Shown piece after piece: positions 6,427 to 11,463 of a stretch of DNA of 11,463 bases. Location: assembly GCA_030045215.1 (NCBI GenBank), contig JASIBJ010000059.1, forward strand, positions 1 through 11,463, in the 5' to 3' direction. Origin of the DNA: Streptosporangiaceae bacterium (GTDB lineage: Bacteria; Actinomycetota; Actinomycetes; Streptosporangiales; Streptosporangiaceae). The translations under genes and the position numbers were made by a program. Below the pieces are notes generated by a model. It saw nothing but the letters and a program-made list of their open reading frames with translations. It had not been told where the DNA came from and did no database searches. Each line of letters opens with the position of its first letter. Within the stretch, counting starts at the first letter, position 1.

Positions 6427-7296
6427 ATGCGGCGCCACCCGTACGCGAACACCATGTGCTGCATGGGAAGGCTCGCTAACCGGCTGATGCTCGGCTGGGC
6501 GCTCGTGCTGACCGGCGCGGCGGTGGCGCTGCTGGTCGCCTGGCTTGCGCGCATCGTCAGCGTCCCGCTCTCGACGCTGCTGACCGTCGGTGCCGTGACT
6601 CTGTCGCTCACCTGGCTGGTCGTGCTGACGACGGTGCCGTGGAATCTGTACTTCGCGGCCCGGCGCACGGCCCGGGAGATGGCCCTCTCGCGCGAACGGG
6701 GCATCGCGGTCCGTCCCGCGTCCGACGAGGAGGCCGAGCGGATCTCCCGCCGGATGCTGTTGTTCGCGCTCTGCGCGCAGCTGGGCACCGCCATCGCGGC
6801 CGGCGGGGTCGCCTACGGGTCAGGGAACAGGGTCGGGTATTACATCGCGGGCATCGCGCTCCTGTGCACGGCATTCCGGCCAGCGGCCGCGTACTTCTTT
6901 CATGTTCGCGAGCGCATCAAGGTACTGGGCAGGGAGAGCACGCACCCCCGCGATGACGTCGCCACCCTGCGGGGCGAGATAGACGAGGTGAAGGTGTGGG
7001 TCAGGGACCTGCGGGCGGAGGTGCGGCAGACCGCGGGCGATCTGCAGCGCACCGAGGCGACGCTGGCTGACACGATCGCGCACACCCGGACGATGCTCGT
7101 CACCGACCTCGGCCGTGTTCAGGAAAGGCAGGAGACTGACCGGGTCGAGGCCCGTTCCCGTCATGTTGACCTTGAGCACAGGATCGACGAGATGGCACGC
7201 CAGGTCGAGGCGACGCTGGACGGCATCAGTGACCACCAGGAAGTGCTGACCGGCCTGCGCGCCCTGGTCCGGCTGGTCAGGTCCGATCAGGCCTGA
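6427..7296 (+). CDS. Unrecognised four-TM protein with C-terminal coiled coil
   Basis: I do not recognise this 289-aa protein. It shows four hydrophobic segments at about 20-44, 49-76, 109-131 and 136-158, arranged as two hairpins around a charged loop (77-108), with Arg-rich flanks that place the loop and C-terminus in the cytosol. Residues ~176-286 are a long charged helix with hydrophobic heptad-like spacing (for example IDEVKVWVRDLRAEV and IDEMARQVEATLDGI), so a coiled coil is likely and oligomerisation plausible. Two adjacent cysteines occur at 11-12. The start is uncertain: no ribosome site precedes the ATGs at 6427, 6454 or 6463, and the last, starting MGRLANRL, would still keep all membrane segments. 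It could be a scaffold or sensor in the membrane; no enzymatic motif is visible. Confidence 0.75.
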   Translation: MRRHPYANTMCCMGRLANRLMLGWALVLTGAAVALLVAWLARIVSVPLSTLLTVGAVTLSLTWLVVLTTVPWNLYFAARRTAREMALSRERGIAVRPASDEEAERISRRMLLFALCAQLGTAIAAGGVAYGSGNRVGYYIAGIALLCTAFRPAAAYFFHVRERIKVLGRESTHPRDDVATLRGEIDEVKVWVRDLRAEVRQTAGDLQRTEATLADTIAHTRTMLVTDLGRVQERQETDRVEARSRHVDLEHRIDEMARQVEATLDGISDHQEVLTGLRALVRLVRSDQA

Positions 7297-7413
7297 CGGC
7301 GGCGCGGCCGGGTAACGCGACCGTCGTTGCTGATCGTCAGCCTGACCCGGCGGTCACCTGATCGCGCTCGCCCGGCCGGAGCCGCTTTCTCAGTACCTGC
7401 TGACAGCAGCGGG

Positions 7414-7722
7414 CTAGCGGTCCGAGGCCTGCCGACGTCCGTCGAGCCACAAGGCCCAGGGCTCGACGGACCCGATCCGCAGCATGTCGGCGGCGGCCCA
7501 CGGATCGCCCGCGAGCCGGCTCGCGATCGCCGCCTGGTCGGCGGCTTCAATGAGGTGCAGCGTTCGGGCGCCGTCGCCGAGTGGCCCCCCGACGATCAGG
7601 AAGCCATCGGCGACCATGTGGTCGAAGAACGCGGCGTGCTCGTCCCAGCCATCTTGCTGGCGGATCGGCCGAGATGAGTCCCATCCCGGACCGTGCACCA
7701 GGGTTACCGCGAAAGTGGCCAT
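7414..7722 (-). CDS. YCII-domain protein
   Basis: This 102-aa protein matches the YCII-related family, small ferredoxin-fold proteins that dimerise and carry a conserved His/Asp pair. Visible hallmarks are the early strand FAVTLVHGPG, DEHAAFFDHMVADG with H29, the GGPLGDGARTLHLIEA strand-turn (45-60), the GDPWAAADML segment with D73, and the closing VEPWALWL. The catalytic role of the family is mostly unproven. The ATG at 7722 has no Shine-Dalgarno, but a TACGGT -10 box lies 6 nt upstream, so a leaderless transcript is likely. The VOC gene lies 46 bp upstream in the same direction, so both a shared and an internal promoter are possible. Confidence 0.87.
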   Translation of the reverse strand: MATFAVTLVHGPGWDSSRPIRQQDGWDEHAAFFDHMVADGFLIVGGPLGDGARTLHLIEAADQAAIASRLAGDPWAAADMLRIGSVEPWALWLDGRRQASDR

Positions 7723-7728
7723 GGCCGC

Positions 7729-7734
7729 ACCGTA
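7729..7734 (-). promoter_or_regulatory. -10 box for a leaderless YCII transcript
   Basis: TACGGT on the minus strand, then GCGGCC, then the ATG at 7722. The geometry is identical to the MFS and MmcQ starts. The -35 region is weak. Confidence 0.45.
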
Positions 7735-7768
7735 ACGACGGCCTCTGACACTCTGGTCGGCCGCGAGG

Positions 7769-8176
7769 CTAGCTAGCCTGGGTTATGTTCACCATCCAGG
7801 GGACGCCGAACTTGTCGACGCACATCCCGAACTCATCACCCCACGCCTGCTTGGCCAACGGCATCGTGATGCTGCCGCCGTCGGCTAGCTGGTCGAAGTA
7901 GTCGTGCAGCATCGTGTCGTCGCCGAAGATGCTGACCGAGGAGCCTGCGATCGGCTCGTACTCCATGCCGGCGGGCGTGTCGGCACCCATCAGCGTGTAG
8001 CCCGCGTCGGTCTCGAGCATCACGTGCATGATCTTGTTAGCGTCGGGCGAGTCCGCCGCGCCGAGGTCGGCGAACGTCGTGAAGGCAGGGGAGCCGCCGA
8101 AGACGCTCGCGTAGAACTCGAACGCCTGCCGCGCGTTGCCGTTGAAGTTGAGATACGGATTCAGCCGAGAGGTCAT
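7769..8176 (-). CDS. VOC family protein, PhnB-like
   Basis: This 135-aa protein fits the PhnB-like branch of the vicinal-oxygen-chelate (glyoxalase/bleomycin-resistance) superfamily. It begins with the typical LNPYLNFNGNARQAFEFYASVFGG (5-28), has IMHVMLETDAGYTLMGADTP (49-68), and ends with AWGDEFGMCVDKFGVPWMVN (111-130), the usual PhnB signature. These proteins are cytosolic dimers of paired beta-alpha-beta modules; many PhnB-like members lack a proven reaction. The ATG at 8176 has an AGGAG site 6 nt upstream. It leads the YCII gene by 46 bp. VOC and YCII genes often accompany ECF sigma factors in actinobacteria, which makes the nearby sigma gene notable, although SDR and coiled-coil genes lie between. 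Confidence 0.9.
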   Translation of the reverse strand: MTSRLNPYLNFNGNARQAFEFYASVFGGSPAFTTFADLGAADSPDANKIMHVMLETDAGYTLMGADTPAGMEYEPIAGSSVSIFGDDTMLHDYFDQLADGGSITMPLAKQAWGDEFGMCVDKFGVPWMVNITQAS

Positions 8177-8337
8177 GGTCTTCTCCTGACGTCGTCGTCG
8201 GGTGCGCCGGTACCGCGGGACCGCAGTCGGCGCGCGCCGATCGTACCGGTCGGCAGTAGCGATTCGATGACGTTCCGCATCTGCCGAGCCGGCGGCCCGG
8301 CAGCCCGCGAGCCGCCGCGATGTGGTCGGATGGCGTT

Positions 8338-9228
8338 ATGAAGGTCAGGATCGGCATCAGCCTCGGTCCGGCAGCCACTGCCGAGCATCTCGGCCAGTCG
8401 GTCGGCCTGCTGGAGGACGCGGGCGTCGACTCGCTGTGGCTCAGCGAGGTGGTCTACGGGTCGCTGGTCGAGCCGTTCATCGGCATGGCCTACTCGCTCG
8501 CCAGGACCAGCTCACTCAAGGTCGGTACCGGAGTCGCGGTGCTGCCGGGGCGGCACCCGGTTCTGGTCGCCAAGCAGCTGACATCACTCGCGGCGCTGGC
8601 GCCCGGACGGGTGCTTCCGGTGTTCGGGCTGCGTCCGGCTCGCCCGCCCGAGGCGGCGGCGTTCGCCGTGCCCGGGCCCAGGGCGGCCGTCTTCGACGAG
8701 TCCCTGCAGCTGCTCCGGCTGCTGCTCACCGAGGACAACGTGTCGTTCTCCGGTCAGTACTTCACCGTCGAGTCGGCCACGGTCGGGCCGCGGCCGGCCA
8801 AGCCGCTGGATGTCTGGCTGGGCGGCAGCGCGCCCGAGGGGCTGCGCCGCGCCGGCCGGCTCGCTGACGGCTGGCTCGGGAGCTTCCTCACCCCGGCCGA
8901 GGCGGGGGCGGCGCGGGAGCAGATCCAGGTGGCGGCGGCCGAGGCCGGCCGGGAGATCGAGCCCGATCACTTCGGCATCAGCCTGGCCCTGGCCGACGGC
9001 GAGATACCGGCTGAGGTGGCCTCCGCGGTCAGCCGCCGTCGGCCAGGCACCGACCCGGCAACCCTGATCCCGCTGGGCTGGCCGGCGATGCGCAACCTGA
9101 TCAGCCGGTACGTCGAGGTCGGCCTGAGCAAGTTCGTCGTCCGGCCAGCCGCGCTCGCGCCGGGCGATGGCCCGCTGACAGAATTCATCGGCGAGTTCGT
9201 GGCGCAGATGACGCCACTGCAGACCTAA
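8338..9228 (+). CDS. LLM-class flavin/F420-dependent oxidoreductase
   Basis: This 296-aa protein is a second luciferase-like TIM-barrel oxidoreductase, clearly divergent from the one at 1662-2558. Landmarks are VRIGISLGPAA (3-13), LLEDAGVDSLWLSEVVYGS (24-42), VAVLPGRHPVLVAKQLTSLA (66-85), and LGGSAPEGLRRAGRLADGWL (161-180). The usual glycine-rich GxGxG loop after strand 4 reads PVFGLRPARPPE, as in TIGR03854-like members, so cofactor contacts may differ. The likely cofactor is F420 or FMN and the substrate is unknown. I chose the ATG at 8338 (MKVRIG) over 8320 because it matches the family N-terminus and has a GGATGG-like site upstream. It diverges from the VOC gene across 161 bp and its stop overlaps the stop of the small minus-strand gene. 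Confidence 0.87.
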   Translation: MKVRIGISLGPAATAEHLGQSVGLLEDAGVDSLWLSEVVYGSLVEPFIGMAYSLARTSSLKVGTGVAVLPGRHPVLVAKQLTSLAALAPGRVLPVFGLRPARPPEAAAFAVPGPRAAVFDESLQLLRLLLTEDNVSFSGQYFTVESATVGPRPAKPLDVWLGGSAPEGLRRAGRLADGWLGSFLTPAEAGAAREQIQVAAAEAGREIEPDHFGISLALADGEIPAEVASAVSRRRPGTDPATLIPLGWPAMRNLISRYVEVGLSKFVVRPAALAPGDGPLTEFIGEFVAQMTPLQT

Positions 9229-9440
9229 GCGGGTTCGGTCGGCTCACCCGGGCTAGAGTCACCGCCGTCCTCGGGGGCCGGGGCAATCTTGTTGAGCCAG
9301 CAGACTGGACACAGCACATGCGGCCGTCCGTGCCTGCCCTGCTCATGGTCCCACGCGAAGTACGCCGCGCCCGCCACAAGCAGCAGGTCTAGGCCTCCGC
9401 CAAAGGGAAGCCCCGGAAATCTGCGAAGCCGGCCATGCAT
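9225..9440 (-). CDS. Small one-TM protein with CPVC motif
   Basis: This would be a 71-aa protein that I do not recognise. Residues 14-30 (GGGLDLLLVAGAAYFAW) form one hydrophobic segment, followed by a basic/histidine stretch and HVLCPVCWLNK (41-51), whose CxxC pair and H37/H41 could bind zinc or act in thiol chemistry, and then an acidic Pro-rich tail. The ATG at 9440 follows AGGTG by 6 nt. The frame stays open upstream to 9767, but that part is low-complexity Arg/Ser/Pro and unlike a protein. The gene is tail-to-tail with the LLM gene, the stops overlapping at 9225-9228. Reality of the gene rests on the sensible start, the membrane segment and the CPVC motif. Confidence 0.6.
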   Translation of the reverse strand: MHGRLRRFPGLPFGGGLDLLLVAGAAYFAWDHEQGRHGRPHVLCPVCWLNKIAPAPEDGGDSSPGEPTEPA

Positions 9441-9614
9441 CGGGTTCACCTGCCCATCAACAATGCGGCGCCCTCGTGGAGCAACCGCGTTGCAGTCAGC
9501 CAATTCCAGTGTGACACCACCTTGTCGGCTCGGAGTCCCGGAGGCCGTCAGAGCTGGCTCCGCGCGCGGGATCGATGCAGAGCGGCGAGCCGCGAAGTTG
9601 TCCGGGATAGGCCG

Positions 9615-9643
9615 TTGTCGCCTCGATCTGGCTGCGCTAACGT
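9615..9643 (+). promoter_or_regulatory. Candidate promoter for the ABM-like gene
   Basis: TTGTCG (9615-9620) and TAACGT (9638-9643) are 17 bp apart, which fits a housekeeping sigma promoter. Initiation near 9650 gives a leader of about 75 nt ending in the GGAGGGG site. The rest of the 284-bp divergent gap (9441-9724) shows nothing else I can support. Confidence 0.45.
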
Positions 9644-9724
9644 CCCTGCTGGAGGGGTCGGGGCGCCTGGCGGGGCGGGATATGCCGGTGTGCTTCGGCG
9701 CGGAATTCGAGGAGGGGATGAGCT

Positions 9725-10027
9725 GTGAGCGTGCTTGTGCTGGGCAAGTTCCGCGGAGACACCTCAAGGTTCCGGCAGGCTCTGGTTGACCGGGCTAGCG
9801 AGTTCGCCGCGATTGGTGAACGGGCCAAGGCTGCCGGCGGAATCCACCACCGCTTCGGGGTCGGCGACGGCTTCGTGGTGATTGTCGATGAGTGGGAATC
9901 AGTTGACCACTTCCAGCAGTTCTTCTCTGACCCTGATCTGCAGGCGTTTATCGGTTCTGTAGGAGCGGAACCAGGGCCGCCGGAACTTACCATCACCGAG
10001 AGCATCGCCTCGGCGGATCAGTTCTGA
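9725..10027 (+). CDS. ABM-like (dimeric alpha/beta barrel) protein
   Basis: This 100-aa protein fits the antibiotic-biosynthesis-monooxygenase/dimeric alpha-beta-barrel fold. It opens with the strand VLVLGKFRGD and a helix with FRQALVDRASEFAAIGERAKAAG, followed by the paired strands IHHRFGVGDGFVVIVDEWES (40-59) and the helix VDHFQQFFSDPDLQAFIGSV (60-79). ABM enzymes include cofactor-free monooxygenases and heme-degrading proteins, but many are unassigned; no heme ligand is obvious. The start is a GTG at 9725, with GGAGGGG 7 nt upstream; the nearby ATG at 9718 is out of frame. It ends 20 bp from the convergent methyltransferase gene. Confidence 0.82.
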   Translation: MSVLVLGKFRGDTSRFRQALVDRASEFAAIGERAKAAGGIHHRFGVGDGFVVIVDEWESVDHFQQFFSDPDLQAFIGSVGAEPGPPELTITESIASADQF

Positions 10028-10047
10028 CGGTGTGATCACGGCTGTCC

Positions 10048-10845
10048 TCAGGGCTGGATGTCAGGCCGCGGGACGCGGTCCGCGCGCCAGCAACGTGAGC
10101 GCATCGGCACATCGAGAACGGTCGCGCCGGGGAACTGCTCGGCCAGGGCGGCAGCGGCACGGGCCCGGCCTCGTTCCCGCACTTCGGCCGGTGCCGTGAT
10201 GATCCGGCTGTAGGTCGTGAGCCAGTCCACGAAGTCCGCGGGTGTCATCGGCCGCGTGTACCGGAACAAGCGCGTCTCGATATTGGTGAAGTCGCCGCCG
10301 GTCGGCAGCGAATGCTCCCGGCGCGCCTGGCGGCCGCGCGGCAGGGTCTCGCCGCGGAGCACATCGCCATCCGGCGCGGCGTCGCGGAACCACTCATCCG
10401 CGCGCAGCCAGTCCGTCTCGTGGTCGCGGCTCGTCCAGATGACCCCGAACCGGCCGCCGTCGCGGAGCACGCGAGCCACCTCGGGGATCGCTTTGTCGGG
10501 ATCCATCCAGTGCCAGGCGGAGGAGAAGAACACCCCGTCCGCGCTGGCGTCTGGCAGCGGGATCGCCTCGCCGCTGCCGACGATGGCCTCGACGCCGGGA
10601 GAGTTTTCCTGCAGGACCGCGCGCATCCGGTCGTCGGGCTCGACCGCGACCACGTGCGCGCCCCGGCTTGCGAGTGCCCGGCTGAACAGCCCTGTCCCGG
10701 CACCGACGTCGACCACCAGGTCGCGGCGCTCGGGCAGCAGCCAGTCCAGCGCCTCGGGCGCGGGCGAGGGCCGGACTCGGTCGTAGTCGGCGGCGATCGT
10801 GCCGAAGGATCTGGACCGGTCCGCGTCTGTGGCCACGTCGGACAC
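10048..10845 (-). CDS. Class I SAM-dependent methyltransferase
   Basis: From the GTG at 10845 this gives 265 aa, the normal size for Methyltransf_11-type enzymes. FGTIAADYDRVRPSP (14-28) leads into motif I, LVVDVGAGTG (43-52), with E69 in VVAVEPDDRM as the ribose-binding acidic residue. GSGEAIPLPDASADGVFFSS and AWHWMD give motifs II/III; the WHWMD box is typical of this subgroup. ARVLRDGGRFGVIW gives the later strand. The acceptor is unknown; small molecules are usual. The start is uncertain: an in-frame ATG at 10911 has a GGGGA site but adds 22 low-complexity residues; GTG codons at 10845 and 10836 match family length and have no clear ribosome site. Using 10911 would put the start inside the 11-bp repeat array. 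Confidence 0.87.
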   Translation of the reverse strand: MSDVATDADRSRSFGTIAADYDRVRPSPAPEALDWLLPERRDLVVDVGAGTGLFSRALASRGAHVVAVEPDDRMRAVLQENSPGVEAIVGSGEAIPLPDASADGVFFSSAWHWMDPDKAIPEVARVLRDGGRFGVIWTSRDHETDWLRADEWFRDAAPDGDVLRGETLPRGRQARREHSLPTGGDFTNIETRLFRYTRPMTPADFVDWLTTYSRIITAPAEVRERGRARAAAALAEQFPGATVLDVPMRSRCWRADRVPRPDIQP

Positions 10846-10900
10846 GCTAGCGACCCGCCGCCGCCGGACCTGCGCCGGCCGGTGTGAGCGGGAGCAAGAG

Positions 10901-10940
10901 GGAGTCCCCATTCAGTCCCCGTTCAGTCCCTTATCAGTCC
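10901..10940. repeat. 11-bp-phased AGTCC direct repeats
   Basis: AGTCC occurs at 10903-10907, 10914-10918, 10925-10929 and 10936-10940, exactly 11 bp apart. Copies two to four share TCAGTCC and copies two and three TTCAGTCCC. On the minus strand the units read GGACTGA, and the alternative methyltransferase ATG (10911) follows the copy at 10912-10918. One turn per unit suggests a regulator binding one helix face. The array lies in the 292-bp divergent gap between the methyltransferase and the secreted repeat protein, so it could control either. Confidence 0.6.
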
Positions 10941-10966
10941 GCGAATGGTTACCGGAACGGCGGCTC

Positions 10967-10978
10967 GCTGTATACAGC
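10967..10978. promoter_or_regulatory. Perfect 12-bp palindrome, possible operator
   Basis: GCTGTATACAGC equals its own reverse complement and contains a rare AT-rich core for this DNA. It lies 26 bp right of the AGTCC array and 159 bp before the ATG at 11138. A dimeric repressor such as a GntR-type protein could bind here; this is inference from symmetry only. Confidence 0.4.
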
Positions 10979-11137
10979 AACTAAGGGGCCCCAAAGCCGA
11001 TAAACCTCGCGATCGCGGACGCGAGCGTGTCCCCCCGCTGGCCAGCCGCCAGGCAACGCGGATGCCTAACGCATGGTCGCGCCGAGGTTCGAGGGCCCAT
11101 CGCAGGTTCCAAGCAAGCGAGAGGAAAGCACTCACCC

Positions 11138-11463
11138 ATGTGGAAGCGGCAAGTAATGAGAGTGATCGCGGGGGCGGCGCGATCGGAACCGTAGGCGCGC
11201 TCGGGATGGCGGCGGCGAGCGCCACGACCGCGGCCGGCTGGACGAAGCAGGCGACGGTGCCATCGGCCAAGACGGGCGCCCGGCCCGCGCTGGCGGTCTT
11301 CGACGGGCGGCTTTATGCGGCCTGGACGGGGCTGACGACGACGAAGGTTTTCTACGCGTCGTTCAACGGGCACAAGTGGACGGCGGAGACGACGGTGCCG
11401 TCGGCCAAGAGCGGCAACGGCCCGGCGCTGGCGGTCTTCGACGGGCGGCTTTATGCGGCCTGG
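11138..11463 (+). CDS. Secreted repeat (beta-propeller-like) protein, partial, frameshifted start
   Basis: The window ends inside this gene. The frame that includes 11206-11463 encodes about 1.5 copies of a 46-residue repeat with PSAKSGNGPALAVFDGRLYA, AWTGLTTTKVFYASFNGHKW and TAETTV, the style of sialidase-like or lectin beta-propeller blades. Upstream, ATG 11138 starts MWKRQVMRVIAGAA in another frame and soon stops at 11192. Joined to AIGTVGALGMAAASATTAAG of the repeat frame, it makes a complete Sec signal peptide, so one base seems lost in the GCGGCGCG tract near 11174-11181. This may be a real mutation, a sequencing error or phase variation. Other in-frame starts (ATG 11062, GTG 11140, ATG 11206) avoid the frameshift but lack a good signal peptide. 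A GAGGA site lies 12 nt before 11138. Confidence 0.7.
11254..11463 (+). repeat. 138-bp in-frame tandem repeat
   Basis: ACGGTGCC at 11254 recurs at 11392, a period of 138 bp or 46 codons. Bases 11287-11325 and 11425-11463 are identical over 39 bp, ending at the window edge, including synonymous positions. More copies are expected to the right. Confidence 0.8.

Noticed and set aside
7397..7409. CTGCTG-A-CAGCAG inverted repeat between convergent genes
   Set aside because: The usable stem is only five pairs with a three-base loop and no U-tract; too weak for a terminator call.
9441..9767. N-terminal extension of the small CPVC protein to 9767
   Set aside because: It is Arg/Ser/Pro-rich with no domain and overlaps the start of the ABM-like gene on the other strand; ATG 9440 has an AGGTG site.
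10911..10940. PHO box for PhoP
   Set aside because: The 11-bp spacing and one GTTCA fit, but the following positions read GTCC rather than the expected pyrimidine-rich continuation in every unit, so a firm call is not justified.
11080..11100. tRNA T-loop-like GGTTCGAGG
   Set aside because: The flanking bases cannot form the 5-bp T stem and there is no acceptor stem, D arm or anticodon arm nearby.
10981..11137. Riboswitch (c-di-AMP type) upstream of a secreted protein
   Set aside because: The position is suggestive, but I could not match the conserved core segments or build the expected helices.
10923..11373. Two minus-strand frames (10923-11270 and 10981-11373) opposite the secreted repeat gene
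   Set aside because: They are antisense to the signal peptide and repeat region; their apparent hydrophobic stretch mirrors the signal peptide, and they have no ribosome site or family features.

Overview
The window is high-GC DNA (I judge it near 70% G+C by eye) with GC-rich third codon positions, two F420/flavin-type luciferase-like monooxygenases (LLM), a SnoaL-extended ECF sigma factor, and TAnnnT -10 boxes placed for leaderless transcripts. This points to an Actinobacterium, most likely a large-genome soil type (Streptomyces- or Streptosporangium-like). I cannot name the species. There are no rRNA or tRNA genes, CRISPR arrays or insertion sequences.

Layout, left to right. 1-106: a 67-bp direct repeat whose two copies each form a strong GC hairpin, lying downstream of the first gene. 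136-3075, minus strand: a 14-TM MFS exporter, an Rv2161c-type LLM oxidoreductase and an MmcQ/YjbR protein. The MFS gene has a MerR-like promoter with a long spacer and an internal dyad. 3199-3810, plus: an NTF2/SnoaL-like protein, divergent from MmcQ. 3831-5440, minus: a SigG-like ECF sigma factor (TIGR02960 type) overlapping by ATGA with a TIGR03086/MDMPI-type metal-binding protein. 5627-7296, plus: an SDR oxidoreductase, then an unrecognised protein with four TM segments and a long cytosolic coiled coil. 7414-8176, minus: a VOC/PhnB-like protein and a YCII protein. 8338-9228, plus: a second LLM oxidoreductase. 9225-9440, minus: a 71-aa one-TM protein with a CPVC motif, tail-to-tail with the LLM gene. 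9725-10027, plus: an ABM-fold protein. 10048-10845, minus: a class I SAM methyltransferase. 11138-11463, plus: the start of a secreted repeat protein, probably a beta-propeller, whose signal peptide appears broken by a 1-nt frameshift and which runs off the window.

Functionally this is an accessory neighbourhood of small redox, detoxification and regulatory proteins in short transcription units rather than one pathway. The best candidate unit is the sigma factor with its coupled TIGR03086 partner and the divergent SDR. The strongest non-coding signals are the MerR-like MFS promoter, three leaderless -10 boxes at an identical 6-nt distance from ATG, and 11-bp-phased direct repeats at two start regions. 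I found nothing I would call a new defence or mobile system; the frameshifted repeat protein and the coiled-coil membrane protein are the least explained genes.
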